From NCBI GenBank assembly GCA_019400425.1, contig JAFREE010000081.1, positions 1 through 64,000 of the forward strand: 64,000 nt of DNA. Direction: 5' to 3'. Both the position numbers and the translations under genes were made by a program. This DNA comes from Hymenochaete sp. R1. Lineage: Eukaryota; Basidiomycota; Agaricomycetes; Hymenochaetales; Hymenochaetaceae. Within the stretch, counting starts at the first letter, position 1. Every line of letters begins with the position of its first letter. Below the pieces are notes generated by a model. That model ran no database searches. It had not been told where the DNA came from and worked only from the letters and a program-made list of their open reading frames with translations. Of this stretch, positions 33,978 through 46,038 are shown one piece after another.

Positions 33978-35066
33978 TGTGTTTCTTGAAGGACGGAAGA
34001 CGGTCTCAGGACATTTTCAGTTTGTCCCATTGCCATCGACGCCATACGTATTTGCTCTTATTTGGTCATACCTTTAGCCACTACGTAGTGAACGAATCTT
34101 CCCCATTTATTTATGGATCGCACTTCGCATCGGGACTGGTAAGATATCGAACTCATTGAATATACGTATTGAAGGGACAGCAACAACGAAGATGGAAAAA
34201 GGGAAGAAAACATCCAAGGACGAATGGGTTTACGGAAGAACGTAATCTGATTTTTTTTTCGAAACGAAGTCCCTTCAGAGTGCGAATAGATTTGATGCAA
34301 GGGAGGAAAGCGAGAAAAGGAAACGAATGGACAAATGAATGTGTGAGAGGATGTGCATACGCCATGCGGGAAGGCGTAGGCAGCCAAGGAACCTCCTACG
34401 ACGGCGGAACGAGAGGTCACAGAGAAGATTGAAAGAAACGAAGGATGAATGGCAAGTTGAGGGCAACAGGAGAGAAAGCAAGACGACTGGGACGAGGTCA
34501 AAGGTCACAAGGTAAAAAAGATAAAGAAAAAAGCAATAATAAAAATAGTAGATTAAAAGGAACGCGCTGCGTCATTCCACGCGACGGAGTTGTGTTCTCG
34601 TGTTAAGATACGATAAATGTGGGTGTGAATGTGTTGGTGCAGATGTTGCGTTGTGATGGAACTGAAACGAAAAAAAAGACGAGAGAAACGAATGCGAGAG
34701 TGTTTTTTTTGGTTGTTGAACGCGATGCAGGAACCCAAACAACTGATGATAATGAGTTGATGAAAATAGTAGGAACTGAGATGATGACTGCGCGAAAGAC
34801 GAAGATGGTGATGGACGATAAATGGAGGTAAAGAGAGAAGAAAAGAACGAGTGGGGACCCAAGGGTAGTAAGTCAAGAACGTGCAAGTGGGTAGGACGTA
34901 CTGAAGAAAGTCGAGGAAAGATTAAAAGAGAAAGGTTTCGAATTTTGAAAATGACTGAGTCAACGAACGAACGAAACGAATGAAAGAATGTGGATTGACC
35001 GGGTGCCGCTCGAAACAAACAAACAAACAAAACTCGAAAAGAAATGGTAAAAGGAAGAAAAAGAGT
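33978..35066. other. Intergenic, low-complexity, no gene seen
   Basis: About 1.1 kb rich in GAA/AAG and T runs, giving spurious Ser/Phe/Leu frames on the minus strand. It should contain the promoter of the small membrane protein and the 3' region of the next gene; an AAAC tetranucleotide run sits near 35015-35030. Confidence 0.4.
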
Positions 35067-37795
35067 TTATGAGGTTGAAATTGGTTGAGTCTCAACACCA
35101 TCAACGACCAGCTTTGGTTTCTCCTGCAACCCCGCATCGCCCTTTTCAACGACAGTCAAACCCTTTCCGTCTCCATGCAAACCTTTCCCAACATCAACTT
35201 CACCCCCTCCAGCCTTCTCATCAGAGCGAGCTTCAGCTGACACCGACAAATCGTTCTTCTCCGATACACCCTCTTGAACCTGTATTTGTGCAGACGCCGG
35301 CTCTTTCGTATCATCGACAGAGTCTGCCGTAGAAGCCACAATAGCTGATATCGACGAACCTTGACCACCAGGCTCACAAGGCGACGCAGGTATCGTCGTC
35401 GCCTCGCTTTTCACGCTCGCATTATCTCCATCTCCATCTTGATCCTCATCCCCATCCTCTCGACTATGCGGTCTCACAACAACCTTCAACAGCCCCTCCC
35501 CGTCCTTCCCAATTTCCCCAGTCCCCTTCTCCTCGACACCTTTTGACCCAGAGAAACTGGCCTTGATGGGTGATGCAGGCAAAGGTATCGATGCCGGTGC
35601 AGGCGGAAGCAAAGACGAGCTCGAGGGTTTCGAGTGCAGCGTAGTCCTTGGCGCGGGAGAATGTGACCTAGATCGTGGAGAAGGCGGAAGCGGGATAGAC
35701 GTAGCAGCAGTGGCCAGTGGACCTCCGGTACCAGAAGTCTGTTGAGGCGGCGCAGTCTCCGCTGACGGCGAGGAGACGAGGGACGTGGCCGATTTATCCT
35801 TTTTGTTCGTGTTAATATTGGACTTGCTGCCCTTCTCTTTAGCTTTGTCCTTCTCCTTCTCGTTGTCGTTCGTCTCGGATTTGCGTCGACGAAGCTTCTG
35901 AGCGAGTGATTTCGCGAGTTGGGAGAGCCGCCGGTTGACTTTTGCGCTCTTGGTGTTCTCGTCCGCCTTTGCTTTCTCCTTCTCCTTCTCCCTTTCGTTG
36001 TCCCGTTCCTTCTCTGCCACCTCCACCGGCGGCGGCGGCGGCGGCACGACCGTCAACTCCATCCTTGACTTGTCCTCCGCAGGCGTCGTCGGACTCGTTT
36101 TCGTATCAGAGATCGAACCCTGTCCACGCAGCGGCAGCCTCGCCCGTAGCTTGTTCACGCTTCCTGAGCGCGAACGTGACGAACTTGAAGCGGCGGCGAC
36201 GACGCTGACCTCAGCTCTCATGACACTGATGCTCGTCCGTTTTGCATTCGGTTGGGTCTGAGCCTGAGCCTGAGCCTGCGTCAGCGCCTGAGTTTGATTT
36301 CCCCCCAATTCCCCCGCTTCTCCCACCGTCTTCGTCTCCTCTTTCCCTCCGTCGCCCCCTTCCTCATCCGCTTCAGTCGTCGCCTCATCCACCTTCACTC
36401 CAATCACCAACGCTCCCTCCCCACCTTCCCCAGCAACGCCCATACCTTCGTTCATCGCCCCCCTCGAGCGCATACGCGTCAACGTCCGGACAAACGCGTT
36501 CGACATGGCCTTCGTCAGCGTATTCCGACGCGCCCCGATCGTCTCCTTCTGCGTCGTGTGGTTGTCCTCTTCGTGCAGTTCGGAACCATCATCGGACGTG
36601 TGCGTGACCGTGGAGGTAAGCGAGGGAGAGGACGCCGTCTGTATTCACGCAAAGACGAGGGAAAGTCGAGTAAGGCGCATAAAACGCGCCATTGGGATGC
36701 CAGAAACGAAATTGAATTTGAGATAAGCAAAAGTCATGGTAACCAATTAGCCACTGTATATTGAACGAACGAATGTAATTGAATAGGACGCACGTTGACT
36801 CTGTATAGGGTCGAAGACGGTGCCATAGACGTGTTCGGAGCGCCCCACGGAACGGGCGAAGTCGCGTTGACGCCATTCACAGGATCCCGCGCATCGCTGC
36901 TCGGTGCCGAATGCACATCCGGAAACTTATCGCATCCACCCAGCATCAGATTTAAATCAGCTTCCACAAAACCGCATGAGAGACAGTGAAAGGAGATGAA
37001 GCTCACGCTACCGACACGAGAAACACTGATGCTCTTTCTCCTGCGCGACTTTGCGCTCATCAAATCGAGGTTCACGTTCGAAAACGGCGTGCGGTCGAGT
37101 GGTCCAGGGTGCGAGCTCTCTTCCTCTTCCTCCTCCTGTGCGCGTCGCGCACTGGCTTCTTCGATTTCACGAAATACCTAAGCACAAAATTCCCAAAGAG
37201 GACACACGCAACCATCAGTATTACTGTGCATCAGAAACATGAAACCAATCTCCTCCGAGCAGAAGGAAACACGAAATTAGATAAAAGAACTGAAAATGGA
37301 AAGAAAGAAATCTGACGACGACGGAGACGGAGAAGGCGCGCAACACAAGACAAGAGCTCGGTCGGCAGGGTGTATATCTGCATCTGAAACACCTTCGGAG
37401 ACAATGGCGTTGCTTGGGTGCCTCTCCGTTTCCGTTTCATCAGACCAACGTGGAGCGCACGCGATGCGTGACGGAGAACGATAGAAAAAAAAAGGACACG
37501 CGATTCGGCGAACAAACGGACTCACCCGTTCGAGTTTCTCGTCAGTTAGCTCCGCCTCCTCTGCTAACGCCAACACATCCGTGCTCCTTCCCGGGGTCAC
37601 GTCCATTTCCGTCTCCAAGCCTTTTTTGACCGAAGACGCGTCAAGACTGGCTCGCGATACGTCTCCGCTCCCAGTTGGAGCCCCTGTATCCGTCCGGGTT
37701 TGCGAGGTGGAACGCGAATGTGAGAGGGAGGGTGAAGTCGAAGGCGGGAGCGGGATCGAAGACGCTGTCGACGCGTTGTTCGGTTCTGATGTCAT
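35067..37795 (-). CDS. Large disordered, Ser/Pro/Lys-rich protein, unknown
   Basis: Four exons (37526-37795, 37007-37177, 36794-36925, 35067-36638) encode 714 aa. The ordered-looking parts are at the start: LALAEEAELTDEKLERVF, then REIEEASARRAQEEEEESS (a charged helix) and FSNVNLDLMSAKSRRRKSIS. Around residue 200 comes a conserved-looking block, NTLTKAMSNAFVRTLTRMRS. The remainder is low complexity: QAQAQAQ repeats, a poly-Pro VPPPPPPPVEV, a Lys/Glu EKEKEKAKA stretch, and RRLSQLAKSLAQKLRRRKS, a basic amphipathic helix that could bind membrane or acidic partners. All splice junctions are phase 0. I know no named family; it is likely a lineage-restricted scaffold or regulatory protein. Confidence 0.6.
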
Positions 37796-39748
37796 CCTAA
37801 CCTCCTTTTTTTTGTCGCTGTCGGTGGAATGAGATGTAAATATCGCGTTGTGTCCAAGTTTCTCCGAGGTTATTCAACTTCAAGAATGCTGCAAAAAGCA
37901 GAATGTGTGTAGTCGCGTTAGTTTACACGGGCCTTGAGCATAAGCATAGCAAAGAGGAGCGTAAAAAGCACACGCACCAAATCCAGATGGCAGTTCCCCT
38001 CCAAAAAGGAACCAAGACGTTTCGTTTTTCGCCGTTTTTCTCCCTCTCTCCTAACTAATCAAATGAGACTTGAACGCCCAAAGCACGACGCCATATCGAA
38101 AACAAAACAAAACAAGGTGATCATGGAGCGGACAGACGGGATCCAAACCATAAGCAGCAGTCCCCCCATCCGAACCATCCCCGCATTCAGTTGCAGTCGA
38201 ATGGAAGCCCGGAATCCATTGTAAATTGGCCAATTGAAATGCCCGTTCATCGGTGTCGGCGCGCGCGCGAGTGGAAGCGGAGTTGGGGGAGGGAACGTGG
38301 CCGACGCCAAAGAGAAATGCCAAAGAAGAAGAAAAAGAAGAGATGGATGTGAGCGCTGCGCTCGTCCGACGTCATACCATATAGTCCACATACCTCTCAC
38401 GACCGTCCGTCTTGGGGAGGAGGACGCGTTCACTGCGAGTCGAATGTCGGAAATCAGAACGACGCGTTCGTTCGTTCGTTCGGAATGTCGACGACGCTGC
38501 TTGAAAAGCTAAGCTGAACGCGGATTCAGAGAAAAGAACGAGTGGACCGGAACGGAAGTTAAATAAAACGGAAAGCGAAAAGGGATGGGTGGGTTGGCGG
38601 GTTCAACGACCAGAGCTCAAGCTGTGCAGCTGTGCAAGATGCAACTCCGAGCACCCTTCACGTTGTTCGCTGTGCCGAGAGTGGAGGCAAGAGGAAGGGG
38701 GGGACGGAAGGGAAGAAGGAAAAGGACCACTCCAGAGCAGAGCAGAGAGAAAGTCGCGCGAGAGCCGTGGTCGTGTGGTCGTGGCGTCCCACCCACGCGC
38801 GTCCTTCTCCAGCTAAGGCTAAGGCTAAGGGGGGAGTTTTTACAATAAAGCTCTGCTCTCTGCTCCCGACGGCAAATCCAAGCAACAGCAGAACATGCAA
38901 CACAAACACGCACCTTTGCTGTGCCGCCAATACCGCAAAGAGTTGAAGACTTGTGAACGAGAGACGGCGGGAACGAAATCGCGATGAAAATTTTTTTAAA
39001 TGGGGAGGTAAAGAACGCGGCAGAGTTTGACAGTCACGGTGGTGTGGGGAAACTTGAATAACGTCGAACAAGACGAGCCGGTTAGGAGGAAGTGAGGCTG
39101 AGACTCGGACGGACTAGAACACAGCGGCACATCTCGTTTAGGACCGTCCTTACATCCCCTTCCGTACCCTTTCCAGCTTTCCACTTTTCCATGAGCTCAT
39201 ACCCATCATCATCAGAAAATCCCGTGCCAATTCCCAATTCCAGGTCTACTGTATAAAAGATCCAGAGATACCGACGTACATGTACAGAACGCACGTAGCT
39301 TTCCTGGATAACCGGAGGAATCAACCTTCGCTCGCTTGACGAACTCAATAGATCGACCATGGTCCGTACGTCCCGCACGCGTTTGCGCTTAAGCGTTCAA
39401 TATCCCAAATAGAATAAACCTGATCGTGAGTGTGGGGGTTTTGCTTCTAGCCTGAGCCTGAGCTACCGCTGTATTGAGTAAAGAAGAAGAAAAAAGAATA
39501 ACAACAAAGTAGATGCGAAAGCGAAGGATAAGGATAAACGTGATTAAGGTGAGTTGGAAGGGGTTGTTTGGGAATACGATTGCGATGTGATGAGTCCGGG
39601 AGAGATACACGATGAGCGATGGGTGTGAGATACAAGTGAGTGTACGATGAGCATAAGCTGAGCACATACGATATCGTGAAGAAACACAAAACAAAAACAA
39701 AATAGAATAAATAGAACCAAAGACAAACCGTAGAAGAAGAAAAATCCG
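37796..39748. other. Long spacer between two low-complexity genes
   Basis: Almost 2 kb. Frames of 60-140 codons occur on both strands but are overlapping, GC- or repeat-driven. One minus-strand frame starting at the ATG at 39360 (MVDLLSSSSERRLIPPVIQ, about 92 codons) looks slightly more protein-like, yet it has no recognised motif and contains possible splice sites, so I leave it unassigned. Short tandem runs (TTCG near 38460, AAGGCT near 38815) are present. Confidence 0.35.
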
Positions 39749-42700
39749 CTATCGCACAACGCTCCCCGCATTCGAGCTCCCACTCCCTCCACCCCCATGC
39801 ACAATCCTCCTCGACAGCGTCCCACAGCGACTCGCGAACCTCCTCATCCCCTTCCCCACCCCACTGGCAAGTCCATGCGCATCGCCCCCTGCTACCACCG
39901 TCAAGTCCCTCGCACTCCTCGCCTTCCTCACCGACTTCTCCTTTCCTCCTTCTCCTTCCATCCCCTCCCGACTCGTACGCGTACTCGAACTCACACTGTC
40001 CAGAACCTCCGGTCGGCGGAGCGGAACCAGCTTCATCGCAGACATCGGCGAGACGGGCGAAACGAGACTCAAACTCAAACTCTCCCTCGACTGGAACTCG
40101 AAATCCCTTCCCATCCACGCATCCCGCCCCGATTCCGTCTTCTTCTTCCTCGTCACCTTCCCGCTCCCGCCCTCTCGGGCCAAATCGAATCGACCCCCCT
40201 CGTCCTCGTGACCGCGTTCTCGCTCGAACGGCTGCTGATCTTCCCCTCCTCCGATAGAAGCCGCCGCCGCCGTCGCCAGCCCGTATCCGTATCCGTACCC
40301 ATAGCCGAACTCCTTCTCTTTGATGAGCCCGCCCGCATTCAACATGCCCGACTTGCCCGTCTCTCCGTCCTTTTCGTCCGCCACAGTAACGGCGATAAAC
40401 TCCGATCGACTCCCATTATTCAAAGCCAGGCGAGTGCGGGTGTCGAGGTCGAAGACGTCTCTGCTGCTGATACTCACGGGTAAAGGCATCGCAGCACCAC
40501 CACCGCCGCCATCATCAGCCCCATCCGTCGTTCTCTTCGTATTCCCCACACCCCCGCCTCCTCCTGTTGCGCTGCTATTGCCATTCCCATTGCCAACGCT
40601 CGAATTCGAGCCCGTATGATGATGTCTCGTCTCGGTCGGTACGCTCGCAGATACCCAAGACGCAGGCATCACCGTCGCTCCCATCCCGATGCCTATCCTA
40701 GCAGCCGTCCTCGGCGTAGGTAATGGCCTCGGTCTCCTCGATGTAGGAGTCGTGGTCGGAGTCGAGGACATCCCACTTGAACCTGCGATCGAGGGTGTAG
40801 CATGGAGGGAATGCGAATGTGATGGGGATGGAGACTGAGGTGGCCAATGCGGTAGATGGTGCCCGTGTCCGTGAGCGTGCCCGTGATGACTATGACCGGC
40901 TCCTGAAGTCGGCGTTCGAACGGCTTCTGTATCTGTTGGACTGGGGCTTGCGTACGAGGCTGCTGACTCCGGGAAGGGAGGGAGGTGAGGTAAAGGATGG
41001 GGGAGTGCCCCGTAAGAGTGATGCGTGTGTCCACTCAAGGGCGGGGAAGGCATTCGCAGAGGCGAGTGTGGGCTAACGATGGAGGAAGACGCCGTTGAAG
41101 CGCGACTGGGAGCAGGCGCGTCCAACCTCGAGGATCCGGCGATCGAGTAGCCGTTCGTACTCGGTATGGGGAGAGGGACGGAGGCTTTGTTCTTAGCCCC
41201 TACGACTGCGCGCGTTGAGTATCCAGACGAGGACTCGGACGAAGGGAGTGAAGATGAGGAGAGGTGATGTTCGGTTTGGGATCTGCTCGTTGGTGTCTTG
41301 GGTACCGTGGACGAAGATGGAGCGGATGATGGCTGAACAACTCATTCCGTTAAAAATTCTTTGGTGGCAAATCTATTTGTGCACTCACCATACTCGGTCT
41401 ACTTCTGCTCGACCCAAACTCGTAGGGTGGAGGGTCATGCGGCGGCTCATTCAGTTCATTTGCCGTCGCAGAGACCAACCGATCCCTCACGTATTCCCCG
41501 TACATTGGTACGCTCTCCCGCACCATCGACAACCTCAACGGCGGAGTTGGCGTAGGCGAATGAACCCGTACGTGCACAGACCCGGACGCCAGACTATCCC
41601 GTCTCGAATCTCGAAGGGACGGTGCTGTCCTAGGACGAGTCGAAGTGCTGATCGGGCGCGAAAAGGCGGCTGAGTCACGAATCTGCCGCCTTACTTGCGC
41701 CTGGGCACCTGCCTGTGCTATCCATTCGCCGGTGGACGTCGCGGTCGTTTCAGTGATCGCGCTCAGAGGAATCGGAACCTCGGAATGGTCCGTAGTCGGT
41801 GAGATGTCAAGCACCGTATCGTCTTCTTCTAATATTGCGTTCCGTCCCACCTCACCCCCCAAAATCGCGTTTGCTTGATTCCTCTCTCGCCACACTGGGG
41901 ACCAGATTCGTTCAGACTCGGAGTTTGGTCGTGAACTCAGCACTCCTCCGTGTCCAGCCGTATCATTGGGCCCAGCATTTCTAACTTCCTGATCGACTTC
42001 ATTATTACGAGGTCGATCCAAGTGATGCACGCCCTCTCCTAGCTGTGCGCGCGTCGAGGCAGGGTCCGCAAATCCGAGATTTATTGTTTCATCATCATTC
42101 ACTGCCCTCGTACCACCTACGCGCTCATGGGTCGGTCCGTTTGCCGAAGGAGGCCGCAAACTGGACTGTCTTGTGAGCGATGGCGATGGCGATGGAGGAA
42201 TCAGATGCGCAGGGTATATGCTGAGGGGGTTTGAATAAACGAGCGTCTCCGGGTCAGAGTCGGGTGCAGCATCGTCCCAACACATCTCTTCCCAAGCACC
42301 AATCGGGTCCTCCCTGAGCCGCTCATCGAGTCCCATCATGCCCAACAGAGATTGCACCACGCCCTTCTGTACATGCCATTCCCAACCCCAGCTCGATTTG
42401 TCGTTCTTGTGACCGAACTGTGTTGGGAATTCGTGGTCGATGGCTGTCGGCGAAGGCGAATAGAACGGTGATTGTTGGTGGGAGTGGAGCGCGTGTTGAT
42501 GTCTGTCTGATGCATAGACGTATTGGCCGCCATCGTTATTGCCAATGAGACTGTCGAGACTGATGTCGTCTGGGACGACGTCGAAGCCGAGACCGTGAGG
42601 GAAGCCATAGGTGGCCAGATAAGCTGCGTTGGACTTTGCATAAGGATCGTGAAAGACGACGCGTTTCTCGGCGAATGTGCTCCCGTTAGACAGACGCTCT

Positions 42701-43116
42701 TTGTCGTTGAATCGCCTGACTGCGTAATCGTCCACGCCAAAGTCAAGATGAGACGCTTGGTCGTCTACGATACGAGTAGGATGTCCTAAGTTTGAACTGG
42801 ACTGAGTGAGGCGAAGCGCCTTGCGTTTACCCTCTGTAGAGAAGATTGCGGATGGATGTAAGGAGTCTGGCCTCCACGATGCATTGAAGGTGAACGATGA
42901 AGGTGCATAAGATGAAGGTCTCGTATGAGGAGTGGACTCTGATGAATTTGACACGGAGGAAGGGATGCAGTCGCCGTTACTAGTACTGTTGTCGTCATGA
43001 AGAGGATCGGTGTCGGTGTCGGTTGCTGAGAGGGAGAGCGTGGGATAGTTCTGAATGGAAGGATTGTCGTCGTTGTCGAGGGCGGGAGCTGTTGTTAACG
43101 TGGACGTTGATGTCAT
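39749..43116 (-). CDS. Very large disordered protein, His/Gly/Ser-rich, unknown
   Basis: Two exons (41389-43116 and 39749-41332) encode 1103 aa with a phase-0 joint (ATG|GTGAGT...TTCAG|CCA). The first half includes a folded-looking segment, FVVPDD... and SSWGWEWHVQKGVVQSLLGM followed by MGLDERLREDPIGAWEEMCW, where Trp-rich helices are likely conserved; the rest is Ser/Thr/Pro. The second half contains a His-rich run (HSHHGHAHGHGHHLPHWPP), Gly runs, GYGYGYGYG and a basic end, KSVRKARSARDL to MRRFASRCGTLSRRIVHG. No catalytic domain was recognised. The Trp-rich block could be the functional core; the His run might bind metal, which is speculation. Confidence 0.6.
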
Positions 43117-44274
43117 TCCGAAGACTATAGAATGTGGCTACCACAAAGGCAAAAGAAAGAGAAGAAGGAGCGCTGAGAGGAACAGAGCAGAACAGAACAG
43201 AACAGAAAGGATTGCGCGATAGGTGATGGGAAAAGAATACGGAGGCAGAGTGAGACAAGAGATGATGGATGGATGGGTAGTGTCCAGAGGATGGTCGAAC
43301 GCTGCCCGAGCTGAGACAGCAGATGTCCAAGAGGTGGATGAGATGACGACGACGACGACGACGATGGATGAGGGAGGAATGAGCAAGGAAGAGAGGAGAG
43401 GATGGGGAGTGATGGTGTCTGATGGACGGCCTAATGACTGAATGGAGAACAACAGACTACTAGTACCCATCTCACACACATATCTCTGTCCATCTCATCA
43501 TCATCTCCTTCTCCCGTCTTTCCCATTTCACCGTCGAATAAACCAATCTAGTCTCAGTCCTGTTCAGTCTATAGTCCTTGTTTGACACCTCCAGCGCTAG
43601 TAACTCCCAGTTCAACTTGTTTCATCTCCGTCAACGTGGTCGAGCCTGAACATATCCTACCTGTATGCGCATCGGCGGCATCACTAGTACTGGCACTGAC
43701 ACAGCTCCCGCGGCTTCAACTATCCAACCAGGCCAGACCTCTCTTAAAGACATCAGCCGCCGCAACATTTCTTTTTCACAAGCTCACTCAGTCTGTACGT
43801 TTATCCTCGGATACAACCACACCGTCCAGTCCCGTCAAAATTAATCACCGCATTTCAGCCTAGCTAGCCCATCGTTGACGTTGACAAATACACCATCTTC
43901 CCGCTTTCATTTCCGCCTCAACACTCACACGCATCTCCCTGACAAATTCATTCCTTGATCTCTCGCTCCTTTTTTTGGGAACGATCTTCTCGCAGTGAGC
44001 TCGGCGCTATTCGGTTGTGCGGGACTTCTGCAAATCTCCGAGAGAAGGCGCTCAAACACCCACGAGGCCGAGGGCCACCTTCCTTCCATTTTCGACTTCG
44101 TGTCGAAGGCGCCTATTTGTAAGTGTACCAACGAACGAGTGAAATTTCAAACTCACTCACTATTTCAATAATACATCACTGTCGAATCGTCAGACTGTTT
44201 ACACCCACTATACATTTCTCATTCCACTGATATTCAAAACAGACTGCACACGAAATGCTACGTTATGCGCGACT
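43117..44274. other. Intergenic, boundary of the MYND cluster
   Basis: About 1.2 kb. The first part is the promoter of the disordered-protein gene, with a GAC triplet run and an ACAGA-type repeat. A 93-codon plus-strand frame at 43582-43863 has no recognised features. No transposon ends were seen at this boundary. Confidence 0.35.
43345..43365. repeat. GAC trinucleotide microsatellite
   Basis: Six perfect GAC units followed by GAT, in the 5' region of the disordered-protein gene. It is a simple repeat without coding role on the minus strand model. Confidence 0.7.
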
Positions 44275-45410
44275 TCAGAACGTCCGTTCGAAGCAGTTGG
44301 GTTTGTGTTCCCGCCAGTGCGCTTTCTGGTGTTCGCGTCCACACTGGTTCCGCAAAACAAATCATGAGAAAAACCATCGAGAGTTGATGAGAGAAGAGGG
44401 GGGGGGGGAGGGGCGATCAACACAAAAATCAGCCACTCACGTATCTCGTCGTTCTACACCTTGCACACCGAGGCAAACCCAACCCTTTCTTCCTCGACTT
44501 ACATCCCTCAACCGCACACGATTTAACACCCCTCGTCATCATCTCCTTCATCATCGCCGCCATTCCAAACCCGCCAGGCCTCGATAAACTTGTATCCTCC
44601 AACAAATCCAGACACCGCCCCGTCGTCGTCTCAGCGAACGAGCCTCTGTACTCCCGCTTCCAGACCATCAGTTTCCGAGTGAGCGCGGCTCGGAGGGGGT
44701 TGGAGGGGGGTAGGGCGATGAGCTGGGAGCCGGAGATGACGAGGAGGGTGGAGAGGAATTGGGTGACTTCGCCAACGACGACGCTGGGGTGCCGGCCTGG
44801 AAGGAGGTCGGAGTAGGCGATGTGCTTGGCGTGCAGCTTGCAGATGTCTTTGCATCTTGGAAACAGCATATATCGGACGAAATAATGCCTGTCTCAAGCG
44901 TAGTTAAGGATAAGCTCTTCCTTTTCTCTTTCAAAACGCGGAAAGCACGCACGAGTGACAGACGTAGTTGAGTACCTGCTGCGCTGCGCTGTTCGACCAC
45001 TTGCTTTTCCGAAACGACCTGATGAGTTTCGGTAGATACTTCGCAGCGACTTCCCTGCCAAGTGCAAGAATGACGCATTAGCTCATGATAATCGACTTTG
45101 CGTCTATCGAGTCCATCGATTGCAACTTACGATATCACGAGTTCTTGTTCATTCTCCGGAATTTCTTGTAGACTAGCCATCTGTTCAATCCACATGAAGT
45201 AGATATCAAAATGCGTATGCAGAAGAAACGCACCATAGTCGTAGTCTCTATATATCTGTACGACACCTCGTCCACCTCATTAATATCAGCCGATGAGCTT
45301 CGAAGGGCTCTCGAACCGCTCTCCCAATCGATGCCAGTCGCCCTGAAGAGATTTTCTGCAGTCAGCCCAGATTGGGCCCGCATGTTAGTACGCGATCTGC
45401 TGGAGATCAT
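44275..45410 (-). CDS. MYND zinc-finger protein, copy 1
   Basis: Five exons (45234-45410, 45131-45180, 44953-45054, 44441-44888, 44275-44343) encode 281 aa. The N-terminus carries the family motif TAENLFRATGID. The middle is helical (EVAAKYLPKLI, NYVCHSHYFVRYMLFPRCKD, HIAYSDLLPG, EVTQFLSTLLVISGSQLIAL, MVWKREYRGSFAETTTGRCL). The C-terminus is a MYND finger: CAVEGC, then CARCRTTRY, then CGREHQKAHWREHKPNC. The sixth ligand position, normally Cys, is His. MYND fingers usually bind short PxLxP-type peptides; the helical body is shared only with the neighbouring copies here and matches no other family I know. Exons 2, 3 and 5 are 50, 102 and 69 nt, as in copies 2 and 4. The start at 45410 aligns with the other copies. 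Confidence 0.85.
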
Positions 45411-45554
45411 GGGGAAAGATGGGTGCTGTATGTTTATTAGACCAGAGCAGAGAGGAATTAGATGCGCACGACGTCTGTGGTCGAGGACAAAAATTTCCAA
45501 AGAAAGAAAAGGGGCGTCATTTATTTTTACGGCTATATAAGCTCGCTTGTATGC

Positions 45555-45584
45555 ACGCGTGACGTTACGTGTTACGCGACGCGT
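45555..45584. promoter_or_regulatory. Palindromic ACGCGT/TGACGT element upstream of MYND copy 1
   Basis: A 30-bp block begins ACGCGTGACGTTACG and ends ACGCGACGCGT, so it carries an MluI-type box (ACGCGT) at each end and a TGACGT core. It lies 145 bp before the start codon. The same block, with two differences, precedes MYND copy 2 at nearly the same distance. Confidence 0.6.
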
Positions 45585-46038
45585 TTTTCACATTTCACAT
45601 GCATGTGACGAATCTGACGCTCCTTTTTCCGCCCCCAGGTCAACCAAGGCGAACCCGATGGAAACGGAGAGTATTCACTGGTGAAGATTCTTCCATACGA
45701 TATCAGAGCTTCTTTCCTTATTCAAAATTTTAGGTAGATTAGTTGAACCACATACCAAGTTACCAGCTTGAAGTTCGCTGAAGTGTACAATATAGGAGCG
45801 TAACTACCGAGTGGCTGCACTACAGTCACCTTACTTTTATCCATTTAAATGGGCGATAATGACCATTAAAAGTGGAAATGTAACCAATAGTCTTCCAACA
45901 TTTCTTCAAGCGCTAGAGAGGAGAAGTCGTCTGCTTATCAAAGGATTGCCTCCGACATCGGCATCGATATGATGCATATATTCAAGAGCATCCACCCTTT
46001 GTACACATGAAGCTAGACCATGTGAGCATTTTATGGAT
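45585..46038. other. Spacer between MYND copies 1 and 2
   Basis: No gene was recognised. The first bases, including GTGACGAATCTGAC near 45605, are also similar to the copy 2 upstream region, so the duplication extended past the palindromic element. Confidence 0.4.

Noticed and set aside
34058..34876. Hydrophobic Ser/Phe/Leu-rich frames on the minus strand that could look like membrane proteins
   Set aside because: They come from GAA/AAG-rich non-coding sequence; overlapping frames in all phases give the same kind of peptide.
35935..36764. Several plus-strand frames of 70-170 codons
   Set aside because: They are antisense to the Ser/Lys-rich gene and repeat its low complexity (poly-Ser, poly-Arg).
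39082..39360. 92-codon minus-strand frame beginning MVDLLSSSSERRLIPPVIQ
   Set aside because: Slightly protein-like, but no motif, no splice partner and no supporting context; left as unassigned spacer.
40860..40990. His-rich run in the 1103-aa protein as a ZIP/CDF metal transporter loop
   Set aside because: No transmembrane helices occur anywhere in the protein, so a transporter is excluded.
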